Shown: piece after piece, positions 1 through 12,000 of the stretch
Numbering within the stretch: position 1 is the first letter of the stretch
Layout of the letters: the number at the start of each line of letters is the position of its first letter
NCBI GenBank assembly: GCA_029262855.1
Contig: JAJCYP010000138.1
Coordinates: 1-64,000, forward strand
Direction of reading: 5' to 3'
From: Bacteroidota bacterium
Lineage (GTDB): Bacteria > Bacteroidota > Rhodothermia > Rhodothermales > UBA10348
DNA: 64,000 nucleotides
The notes under the pieces: model-generated
Told to the model about the DNA's origin: nothing
Databases searched by the model: none
The model's input: the letters and a program-made list of their open reading frames with translations, nothing else
Translations under genes and position numbers: made by a program

Positions 1-3000
1 GGCAAGGTCCGCGAGGACACCGCCGGCGACGTGAACCTGGACGGCAACGAGCCCGGCATCGACGGCGTGACCGTGGTGCTGTACAACGACGAGAACAATG
101 ACGGCGTCGTGGATGGCAGCGATACGATCGCCGGATCCACGGTGACGGCCAGCGGCGGCATGTACCTCTTCGAGGACCTGCCTGCCGGAGATTACCTCGT
201 TGACGTGGACAACTCTGATCCAGAGCTGGGAGCCAATTTCCCGGTCGACGAAATCGACTTCCCCGAGCCACGCGACGTGGCCCTCGGTGTTGATGAGGAC
301 AAGACCGGCGTCGACTTCCTGTTCGGCAGCGTCAAAATGGCCTCCTTAGGCGATCGGGTCTGGCTGGATCTGGATGGCGATGGCGTGCAGGACAACAACG
401 AGCCCGGTGTGGCCGGTGCGAAGGTGTTCCTGCAGGACGGCACTGGCACTTCGATCATGGACGGCAACGGCGTCTCGATGATCGAGACGATGGCCGACGG
501 GTTCTATGACTTCGTGGGACTCATGCCGGGTACCTACCAGGTGGCGATCACGCCGCCCTCCGGACTCGAGCTGACCACGCCTCCGAACCCGATGACGGGC
601 ATCGTGCTGACCTCAGGCGATGACGAGAACGATGTTGACTTCGGGCTGATTCCCGCGACCGGGAAGATCAAAGTCACGGTCTTCGATGACCAGAACGGCA
701 ACGGCATCCAGGACGGCGCCGAGCCGGGCTATGCCGGTGTCGATGTGGATATTGCCTCGTTCGGCCCCAACGGCGTCAACGAGGGGGGCGGCGGCGACGA
801 CTACGCCATGACGCTGACCACGGACGGGAGTGGCATGGCCATGACCACCGAGAACCTGATGCCGGGCAACTACGACGTGGAGGTCAATGCCTCCACCCTG
901 CCCACGACGGCCGACAATCCGACCACTCCAACCTCGGTGACGCTGAACATCAGCGGTGACGAAACGGAGATGGCTGCGTTTGGCTACGAGACGGCGGAGT
1001 CCATGATTTCGGGCGTCGTCTTTGACGACGCCAATGACTCGGGCACAAACGACTCAGAGCCGGGCATTAACGGGGTCACCGTCACCCTCTACGCGGACAC
1101 GGACGCCGTTCCGGACGGCGTGGGCGATGTGGTATTCGACCTGACCACGACGGCCCAGGTGAGCGGTGTCGACGGCTTCTACAAGTTCAACGACCTGCCG
1201 GCCGGCAACTATGTGGTGGACGTCGACAACAACGATGTCGACCTGGGCGGACGCATCCCGACGACCATGGAGCCCCGCTCCGAGATGGTCAACGGAATGA
1301 ACAGCGTGGCTAACGTGGACTTCGGTTTCGTGGCTCCGGCCAACAAGAACCGTGGCTCCATCGGCGACTTCGTCTGGCGAGACGACAACAACGACCAGAT
1401 CCAGGATCCAGGTGAGATCGGCGTGGCCGGCGTGGTGATCACGCTGTACAACGCGGATTCTGGCGGGACCAAGGGTACCGCGGTAGGCACGAAGACCACG
1501 GATGCGCTGGGTTTCTACCAGTTTGACGGGCTGCTTCCAGGCTTCTACGTGGCCGAGGCAACCGGCATTCCTTTCGGCTATTCCGCGTCTACCGGCACCA
1601 TGACCGGTGCCATAGAGCTGGACCCGGGTGAAAACTTCAACGGCGCCGATTTCGGCCTCCTGACCTCGGGAATGGTCGAGGGCCGGGTGTTCATGGATGT
1701 CAACGGCAACGGGACCTACGAGTCCACGCCGGACATGCTGATCACCCAGACCGTTGACGTGCGTCTGGTCGACGATCAGGGCGCGGTATTCGCGTCCCTG
1801 TCCGTCAGCGACGGGACGTACAAGTTCGACAATGTGCCTCCGGGCGATTACGAGGTCCTGGTAGACACGGCGATTCCGAACAAGACGGCTTCCACCGGCA
1901 ATCCCGTGGATGTCACGGTACCCCTGAATGGCGGTGCCTGGGCCGACGTTGGCTTCGAGGACAATACCGGCATGATCTCCGGTGTCGTCTTCGATGACAT
2001 CAACGGAGACGGTGACCAGGATCCCTTCGAACCGGGCATCAATGGCGTCAAGATCACGCTTTACGAAGACGTGGACAATGACGGTGCGGGCGATGTCATC
2101 ATCGGCATGCAGGATACCGCCACCATCAGCTCGGTCGACGGCTCCTACAAGTTCAATAACCTCGTCCAGGGTTATTACATCGTGGACGTGCTCGATTCGG
2201 ATGTGGCGCCGCTCCTGGCCACCTCGGCGGAGCCGAAGGGCGTGCAACTGGTCGGTCCAAATGACTCCGAGGAAGCCGACTTTGGCTTCTCGTCCGTGGC
2301 CAACAAGATGGCCTCCATCGGTGACCGCGTCTACCGCGACGACGACGGCAACGGCCTGCAGGGCCCGGGCGAGCCCGGACTGAGTGACGTGACCGTAACC
2401 ATCACCGGGCCGAACGGCTTCAGCGACGAGGCCGTCACGGACGGCACCGGCTTCTACGAATTCACGGGCCTCATGCCGGGCGACTACGTTGTCATGATCA
2501 CGGACGGTGATGGCGGCTACGACGCCACGCAGGGCGCCGGCGGCTACAACCAGACGCTGGCTGCGGGCGAGGACGAGAATGATGCCGACTTTGGTCTCCG
2601 TCCGACGGGCTCCATCGAGGGCTCTGCCTTTATGGACAACAACGGCAACGGCGTCAAGGACGGAGGCGACACGCCCATCAAGTTCGCGACCATTGAGCTG
2701 CTGCACGAAGATGGAACTCCCGTCATCCACGAAGGCAGCCCGGTCACAACGGACACCGACGCAAACGGAGGCTACTGGTTCTTCAACGTGGCGCCGGGAG
2801 ACGTCCTGGTGAACCTGGAGACCACCGACGAACCGGCAGACAAGGTCACCTCGACCGGCGACCCGATCACGGTCACCGTGCCTGAGAACGGCAACACGGC
2901 CAACAACAACATCGGTTACGAGCCCGCCACCGCGGAAATCTCCGGCATTGTCTTTATGGACAGCAATGGAGACGGCGTTCTGGATGGCGGCGAGCCTGGG

Positions 3001-6000
3001 CTCCCTGGCGTCAAGGTTACGCTCTACAACGATGACGACAATGACGGTGTGGCAGACGGGCAGGTCGGCATGGCGACCACCGGCCCGAACGGCGAGTACC
3101 TCTTCGGGGACCTGCCGCTGGGCACCTACATCGTGGATGTTCGAGACTCGGATGTCGATCCGCTGCTGGCCACCTCGGCCGAGCCTAAGAGCGTCACGAT
3201 CGACAATGCGATGGATGCGGAGACGGCCAACTTTGGCTTCTCCGAACTGGCCAACAAGATGGCTTCCATCGGTGACCGGGTCTACCGCGACGACAACAAC
3301 AACGGTACGCAGGACACCGGCGAGCCCGGACTGGGTGGTGTCACGGTGAACATGACGGGTCCAAACGGTCCCTTCTCGGTAGACACCGATGCCTCGGGCT
3401 TCTACGAGTTCAATGGCCTGATGCCGGGCGAATACATCGTCACGGTTGACGGGGCTGACGTCGCTGGCTTCACGGCCAACCAGGGCGCTGGCGGCCATAC
3501 CGAAGACCTCGCCGCGGGCGACGACTTCAACGACGCCGACTTTGGCTACGTGCCTACCGGCTCCATCGCGGGCAACATTTTCAATGACAATGACGGCGAT
3601 GGCTCCTATGAGCCCGGCGACAGCGAGACCGGTTTGCCCGACGGCACCACCGTCGAACTGCTCGACGACAACGGCGACGTCGTCGCTACCACCGCGACCA
3701 CCGGCGGCGACGGCTCGTTCATCTTCACCGATCTCCCGCCGGGAGACTACCAGGTCAACGTTCCCACGGAGCCCGCAGGCACCGAGGCATCGACCGGCAA
3801 CCCGATTGACGTCACCGTGGATCTGAACACGCCCACCACGGGTGCGGACGTAGGCTTCGAGCCGGCCACCAGTTCCATCGCGGGTACGGTCTTCGGCGAC
3901 GAGGACGCGAATCAGATCTTCGATGTCACCGAGAGCGATCTCGGTGACCTGATTCCGGTCACGCTCTACGAGGATGTGGACGGCTCGGGCACGGTCAATG
4001 CCGGCGACACGCTGGTCGATGACACCGTAACAGACTCGAACGGCGACTACCTCTTCGAGGATCTCCCACAGGGAGACTATCTGGTGGATGTGGGTGCCGT
4101 TACCGGCCTCCTGCCCACAACGGATGATCCGCTGGCGGTTACCACCGACGGCATCAATCCGGTAACAGATCAGGACTTCGGCTTCGTGAATCCGAACGCG
4201 GATGTGGCCTCCATCGGAGACACCATCTTCCAGGACACGAACGGTACGGGTGGTCAGGAAACGGGTGAGCCCGGCATCGCCGGCGTTGAGGTTTCCCTCT
4301 TCGCTGCGGACGGAATCTCGTCCGTCCTGGATGCCGACGGGGCACCGGTGACTCCCCAGACCACAGATGTCTCGGGCAGCTACCTCTTCAGCAACCTGGT
4401 CCCGAGTGACTATGTGGTCCGCGTGACCATGATGCCGGCACTCCACGTGCTGACGTTCGATCCGGACACCACGCAGGATGCAGAGACTGAGGTCACGGTC
4501 GCTGCGGGCGATGTCTACGTCGATGCCGACTTCGGGTATCAGCCCAAGGCAGGCATGATCTCCGGTACGGCCTTCCTGGATCTGGACGGCGACGGGGTAC
4601 AGGACAATGGCGAGCCCGGACTCAACGATGCAGCAGTGCACCTTATCGGTGCGGGCCCCGATGGTCTGTTCGGTACGACCGATGACCTCGAGGTCACGAT
4701 CTGGACCGAGACCAACGGCGATTACAAGTTCTTCGATCTCCCGCCAGGGATGTACGTGGTGGACGTCGAGGATCCGGCCAATACGGTCCCGACAACGCCC
4801 GATCCACAGGATGTCAACGTCGGCCCGAACGGGAACGTCACGGGTATCGATTTCGGCTACGAGCCCTCTGACAACGCGATCGCCGGAACGGTCTTCGAAG
4901 ACAAGAACGGCGATGGTGACCAGGATGTGGGCGACGACCCGGGTACGCCCGCGGTGAACGAGGATGAGCCCGGCATTGCGGGACTCACCGTCACGCTCGT
5001 GGATGCCGGTCCGGACGGCGTGTTTGACACGCCGGATGACGTGGTCGTGGACACAGACGAGACCGACGCGAACGGCGACTATTCGTTCGACAATATCCCG
5101 TCCGGCACCTACCGGATCGAGTCCGATGCGCCCGGTGGCCTTCTCGCCACGACGCCGAATCCGGTCACAGAAACGGTTGACTCGGGCGACACCCGAGACA
5201 TCGACTTCGGCTTCAACGACAATAAGATGGCGTCCATTGGCGACCTCGTCTTCGAGGATCTCAATGGCAACGGCATCCAGGATCCAGGTGACATCGGGAT
5301 CGCTGGCCTGACCGTCAAGTTGTTCAATGACACCAATGGAAACGGCGTGCTGGACGGCGCGGACGCGACCACTCCGGTGGCGACCACTACGACCAACGCG
5401 GCCGGTTTCTACTCCTTCCAACTGCTGCCTCCGGGTACCTACTTCGTGGACGTCGTGCCGCCGGCCGGCGGTGGTTTCGTCCCGACAGGTTCCCAGAACC
5501 GCGGCATCGAACGAGCTCCGATTGTGGTGGTCAGCGGAACGACCGTCCAGGATGCCGACTACGGCTATCAGCCTGTGGACGGATCCATCCTGGTCACGCT
5601 ATTCCAGGATTCCAACGGCAACGGCACGCAGGAGCCCGGCGAGAGCGGCCTGCTCGGACTGAACGTTACGCTGACTGGCCCGGCCGGACCGCAGTCTGGC
5701 ACCCAGACCGGCACGACCGACTCCAATGGCGAGTTCTGGTTCACCGACCTGATACCAGGCGTGTACACTGTGACGGCAGCCGGCCCCGCCGGAACCACAC
5801 AGACAGCTAGTGATCCGGAAGTGACACTCGGTTCTAACGAAGACCTGACGGCCGAACTGGGCTTCCGCTCGGTGAACTCCGCGATCAGCGGCACCACCTA
5901 TGGGGACGTGGATGGCGATGGGGTCTTCGATGGCACCGAATCCTCCGTGGGCGGCATCCCGGTCAAGCTGATCGGGCCCGGCCCCGATGGTGTGTTCGGT

Positions 6001-9000
6001 GGCGGAGATGATGTCGTACTGGCGACCACCACCAGCGATACTGGCAACGGGACCTACACCTTCCCCGGACTCGCTCCGGGCGAGTACCGCGTGGAAGTCA
6101 CTGCTCCAGGCACGATGGTGGTCACCACCTCCAACCCGCTCGCCATCACACTGATGGCCAACGAGACCGAGACGGCCAACTTTGGATTCAATTCCAACAA
6201 GATGGCCTCCATTGGCGATACCATCTTTGAGGACCTGAACGGCAATGGCGTGCAGGATTCGGGTGACACCGGCCTTGCTGGCGTGGATGTGAAGCTCTAC
6301 CTCGATGACGGCAACGGTATTTTCGAGGCCGGAAGTGACACGCCCATCGCCACGCAGACCACCAACTCGGCGGGCATCTACGACTTCACGGGCCTGAATC
6401 CAGGCACCTACTTCGTGGACGTACTCTCCTCCCCTGCCTATGCGGAGACGGGAGACTTCGAGGGCTCACCGAACGATCCAGACAACATCACCGGCAGCGA
6501 ACTGACCGCCATCACCGTGACGGACGGCCAGGACATCAATGGTGCCGACTACGGCCTGATGCCGAAGCGAGGCGAAATCCACGGTATCGTCTTTGACGAC
6601 ACCAACGGCAACGGCGTGCGGGATCCGGGCGAAGCTCCGATTCCATGGATAACGATTCGCCTGCGCAGCTGGGGTCCTGATGGAAATCAGGCAACCACCG
6701 CGGACAACGTGAATCTTACGGTCGAAAGCAACAGCGTCGGCAAGTACTGGTTCACCAACCTCGCACCCGGTAACTACTGGGTACGGCCGGTGGCTGCAGA
6801 TATTCCGGCCGGAAGCGCCGTGACGACGCCGGTGCCGATTCCGGTCACCATTGGCAGCAACACGGTTGTCAACGGTGTCGATCACGGCCTCCAGACCCGC
6901 AACAGTTCCATCGCTGGTGCGGCCTTTGAAGACAGCAACGGAAACGGTGTGGATGACGGCGCGTCCGAGCCCCCCATCGAGGGAGCCATCGTGACGCTCA
7001 TCAACGTCGGACCCGACGGCCTTCTGGGCGGCGGCGACGATACGGTTGCCGGCAATAGCCAGACGGACACCGGAGGCAACTATGCCTTCGCCGGACTGCC
7101 CCCTGGCAACTATCAGGTCACGGTGACACCACCGGCGGGCCAGGTAGCCACAACGGCGAATCCGAAACCCGTCGTGCTTGGTGCCAATGACTCGGCCACC
7201 GCCAACTTCGGCTTCAACAATAACAAGATGGCCTCCATCGGCGACCTCATCTTCCGGGATGACAATGGTGATGGTGTCCAGGATCCGGGCGAGCCGGGGC
7301 TGGCGGGTATCCAGGTCAAGCTGTACCGTGACGCACCGGGCGGCACGGTAGGCGCCTACGATGTGGGAGATGCCCTCGTCGGAACCAAGACCACAGACAA
7401 CGCGGGCTTCTACGACTTCACCGCACTCTCTCCAGACATCTACTTCGTGGATGTCGTGACTCCAAGCGGGTTCATGGCCACCGGAGCCGGTCCGTTCGGA
7501 GAGGAGAAAGATCCGATTCAGGTTATTTCGGGTGACGACGAGAACCGCGCTGACTACGGATTCCTGCCGATGAACGGCACGGTCACCGGTACGGTCTTCA
7601 ACGACCTTAACGGCAACGGCGTCCAGGATTCGAATGAGCCTGGCCTGGCTGACGTACCGGTTGTCATCACCGGCCCGGGTGGCTTCGAGGTCGAAACGAC
7701 CACGAACGCTCAGGGCGAATACACAGTAACCGGTCTGATTCCGGGCGCCTACACGGTGACGGTCGACGAGGCCTCTCCGAAGGTCCCGGATGGCGCCGTG
7801 CCCACAACGGGTAACCCTGTCAACGTGGATGTGGATGCCGGACAGGCCTCTGAGGCCAACGTCGGCTTCCAGACGCGCAACTCGACCATCGAGGGCGTCA
7901 CGTACGCCGATGTCAATGGCAACGGGGTCTATGACACGGGCGACACGTTGCTGGCCGGCGTCCCGATCAAGCTCATCAACCTGGGCGCGGACAACACGCC
8001 GGGTGGTGGAGACGACTACATCCACGACAGCGCGAATTCCGACACCAACGGCGAGTATTCCTTCACCGGTGTACCTCCGGGCACTTATCAGGTGGAAGCC
8101 ACGGCGCCCAACGGCGTGGTGTCTACGAGCTCCAACCCGCTGACGGTGGGTGTGCAACCTGACGAGACCGAGACCGCCGACTTCGGATTCAATACCAACA
8201 AGATGGCCTCCATTGGAGACACCGTCTTTGAGGACCTGAATGCGAACGGTGTGCAGGACAGCGGCGAAGTCGGAATCGAGGGGATTGAACTGACGCTCTA
8301 TCTCGACGATGGAGATGGTGTGTTCGAGCCCAGCAACGACACGGTCATTGGAACGGCCACGACCAACTCGGCCGGCATCTACGACTTCACTGGGCTCCTT
8401 CCGGGGACGTACTTCGTGGACATCACGGTGCCCAGTGGCCTGAACAACACGGGGTCGGCAGCGCACGGCCTCCCAGGTCAGCCCATTACCGTGACCGATA
8501 ACACGGACATCAACAATGCGGATTATGGACTGCTGCCGAGCACCGGCGAAATCCACGGCGTGGTGTTCGATGACATCAACAAGAACGGTGTACAGGATAC
8601 CGGCGAGTCCGGTCATGAAGGCTACCAGGTAGCCATCTATGGTCCAGGCCCTGACGGGGATTACGACACCGTGGCGGACAACGTGGCCGTTACCACCGTC
8701 ACCAACGCAGACGGCGAATACTGGCAGACCGATCTGCCGCCGGGCGACTACGTGGTCAACGTCGACGAGACGGCAGCACCATTCGGTTCGGTGAGCACCA
8801 CGCCCGATCCGGCCTTCATCTGGATTGGCGGTGGCAGCATCGTTACGACCAACTTCGGCATCATGCTCCCGGGCGGCGTGATTCAGGGCATCATCTTCTC
8901 GCATGATGACCAGAATGGCGTCCAGAACGGATCAGAAGCCGGCCTGGCAAACGTCACGATCACGCTCTTCGACCTGGGCGCCGACGGCACGGCCGGCACC

Positions 9001-12000
9001 AGCGACGACGGTCCTTCTCGCATTGTGATGACCGCGGCCAATGGCGCCTACATCATCGAGGGTCTACCGGACAGCAAGTACCTCCTGAGTGTGGACGATC
9101 CGGTCGGCACGGTGGCTACCTCCACCGAGCCGCGTCCGGTAACCATCTCCGGTGGTACGACAGAGAACGAGAACATCGGATACGCCACGGCCAAGATGGC
9201 GCAGATTGGCGATACCGTGTTCCAGGATCTCAATGGCGACGGTGATCAGGACACCGGCGAACCCGGCATCAATGGTGTCACGGTCACGCTCTACATGGAT
9301 GACGACGAGGATGGATTCCTTGACGCCTCTGAGGTGGGTAGCGGTGTCACCACCACGACCAACTCGGCAGGTATCTACAACTTCGTCGGCCTCATGCCTG
9401 GCTTCTACCTGGTGCAGGCCACCGAGCCTTCCCAGCACGAGGCGACCGGCAACACGGACCCATTGGCCTTTGAGGTCATCTCGGGTCAGATTGTCGAGAC
9501 CGCGGACTTCGGCTTCCTGCCGACGGGCGGCTCCATCTCGGGCATTGTCTTTGACGATGCCGACGGCGATGGCGTCCAGGGCTCCGGCGAATTCGGATTG
9601 GGAGGCGTCACGGTGACCATCACCAGCGATGGCCCGGACGGATTGCCGGCCACAGGAGACGAGATCGAGGAAATTCTCATCACCAATCCCGATGGGACCT
9701 ATTCCGCGACCAGCCTCCCGCCGGGAGACTACACCGTGGCATTTGAGACGCCCGAGGGAACGGAGGCAACCACTCCCAATCCTGAGACGCTCGAGCTCGG
9801 TGCCAATGAGGCCGAAAGCCTGCAGACCGGCTTCGCACCTGTGACGGGTACCATCGACGGCATCGTGTTCAATGACGTGAACGGAGACGGTATCAAGAAC
9901 AATGGCGAAGGCGGAATCGGCGGGGTTACCCTCAATCTCTTCGGCCCGGGTCCTGATCTGATCTTCGGTACGCCGGACGACGAACCCATCGCGACCACGA
10001 CCTCCGTCTCGACGGGTGGCTACTGGTTCACCGATGTGCCCGTCGGTCCGTATCGCCTGGATCTGGTGGACAGCACGGCACCCGCGGGAACGACCGTCAG
10101 CACCGGGAATGACCCGTCTGATCTGGTCGTCCAGGCGGACGAGGCCACTACGGTCCTGTTCGGACTGAATAAGGCCACGAAGCCGAAGGCCACCATCGCC
10201 GGCAAGGTGTTCGACGACAAGAACAAGAATGGGCAGTATGACAGCGGTGACGTTGGATTCCCGTCCGTGACGGTCAAGTTGTTCGCCATAGGCCCGGACT
10301 ACAAGTGCGGCACGCCGGACGATCAGTTCATTGCGACCAAAACCACCGACGGCAACGGCAACTTCAGCTTCACGGGACTCCACCCCGGCACGTACTGCGT
10401 GCTGGTTGACGAGACCACGCTGCCAGGCGACCTCTCGCCGACAACCGGTGGCAATCCTGCCACGGTGTATGTCGGTGAGGGCGAGACCAAGGAAGCCAAC
10501 TTCGGTTATGCCGGCAGTGGCAAGATTGATCTCGAGATCGACAAGACGGCCAACAAGACGTCTGTGGCCGTGGGCGACGAGGTGACCTTCACCATCACGG
10601 TGCGGAATACCGCTGAAGCTCACGTCTCCGCCACCAACGTCTTCGTCAAGGACTACCTGCCGACCGGACTCCTGTACATCTGGGATTCGGCCACGACAGG
10701 ACAGGGTCTCACCTTCAATCCGACCCAGTTGACCTGGGAGATCGATTGGATTGGTGTCGACAAGGAGGTCCAGCTCTCGCTGAGAGCGCTGGTCACCAAG
10801 CCGGGCGAATTCAAGAACTGCGCGGAAGTCTGGGATGCAGATCAGAAGGACAAGGACTCCAAGACCGGAGACGAGCGCGGCACCCCGTTCAACTCGAGCG
10901 CATCGCGCGAGGACGACGAGGATTGCCACCGTATCTGGACGGGCACCTCGGCCAAGATCGATCTGGAGCTCGAGAAGTCAGTTGACAATGCCTACCCGAC
11001 CGTGGGCTCGAAGGTGACCTTCACCTTGACTCTCAGCAACAACGGCACAACGGACGCTACGGGCGTGATGGTCACGGACTACCTGCCTCAGGGTCTCAGC
11101 TACGTATGGGGTACAGCGACAACGGGTCAGGGCCTCACCTTCAACCCGAGCCAACTGAAGTGGACACTGACCTCGCTGGCGGTCGGCGAGACGCGTCTCC
11201 TCCAGCTGCAGGCCACGGTCAATCAGGCCGGCGAATGGACCAACTACGCCGAGGTCTGGGATGCAGATCAGGAAGACGTTGACTCCGAGACCGGTGAGGA
11301 TCGTGGAACAACGTTCAACCCCAACGCTCCGCGCGAGGATGATGAGGCTGAAGTCAGCGTCTGGGTGGGCACACCGCCTGCGACGGACGCCATCTGCTAC
11401 ATCATAGCCGACAACGAGAACACGCAGTGGGGTTCACGGGATGTCCTGGCCAAGCTCACCTCACAGGGCCAGGTGGAGACCATTATTGGTCGCACAGGCA
11501 CCCTGATGATTGAGTCGATGGCCTTCAATCCGTGGACGGGCGTCCTGTACGCTGCCGATGCGAACTCGCTGGGCACCATCAACCTGCAGACGGGTCAGTA
11601 CACCGACATCGGTGAGTTTGGCTTCGGCGAAGGTTGGATGGCGAACGGCGAATACCGTACTCGTGGTCTTCTCGATGCAGACGGCCTGGCCTTCGACGCC
11701 CTCAACGGCGATCTCTGGGCCTCCAGCCGTAAGACCGGCGAGCCGGATCTGCTCTTCAAGGTCAATCCGGCAACCGGTGCGCACATCGAGAACGCCTTTG
11801 GGCCAGGCAAGGACTTCATTTCCATCCTGACCAATGACGGCCTGAATGACATCGATGACATCGCCATCGATCCGACCAACGGCAAGCTGTACGCCATCAA
11901 CAACGAGGGTGGTACCCAGTCGCGCCTGGTTACGATCGACAAGCAGACTGGTTGGATCACCGAGATCAAGGATCTCCCGATCGGCAACATCGAGGGACTC

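Noticed and set aside
1054-5421. A 1,455-codon open frame on the minus strand inside the giant surface-protein gene (also 6466-8904 and 9064-10929)
   Set aside because: These are antisense shadows of the SdrD modules: they repeat with the same period, lack any known domain, and have an Ile/Val/Arg/His-rich composition expected from the complement of Asp/Gly/Thr codons. The plus-strand frame is continuous and has clear domains.
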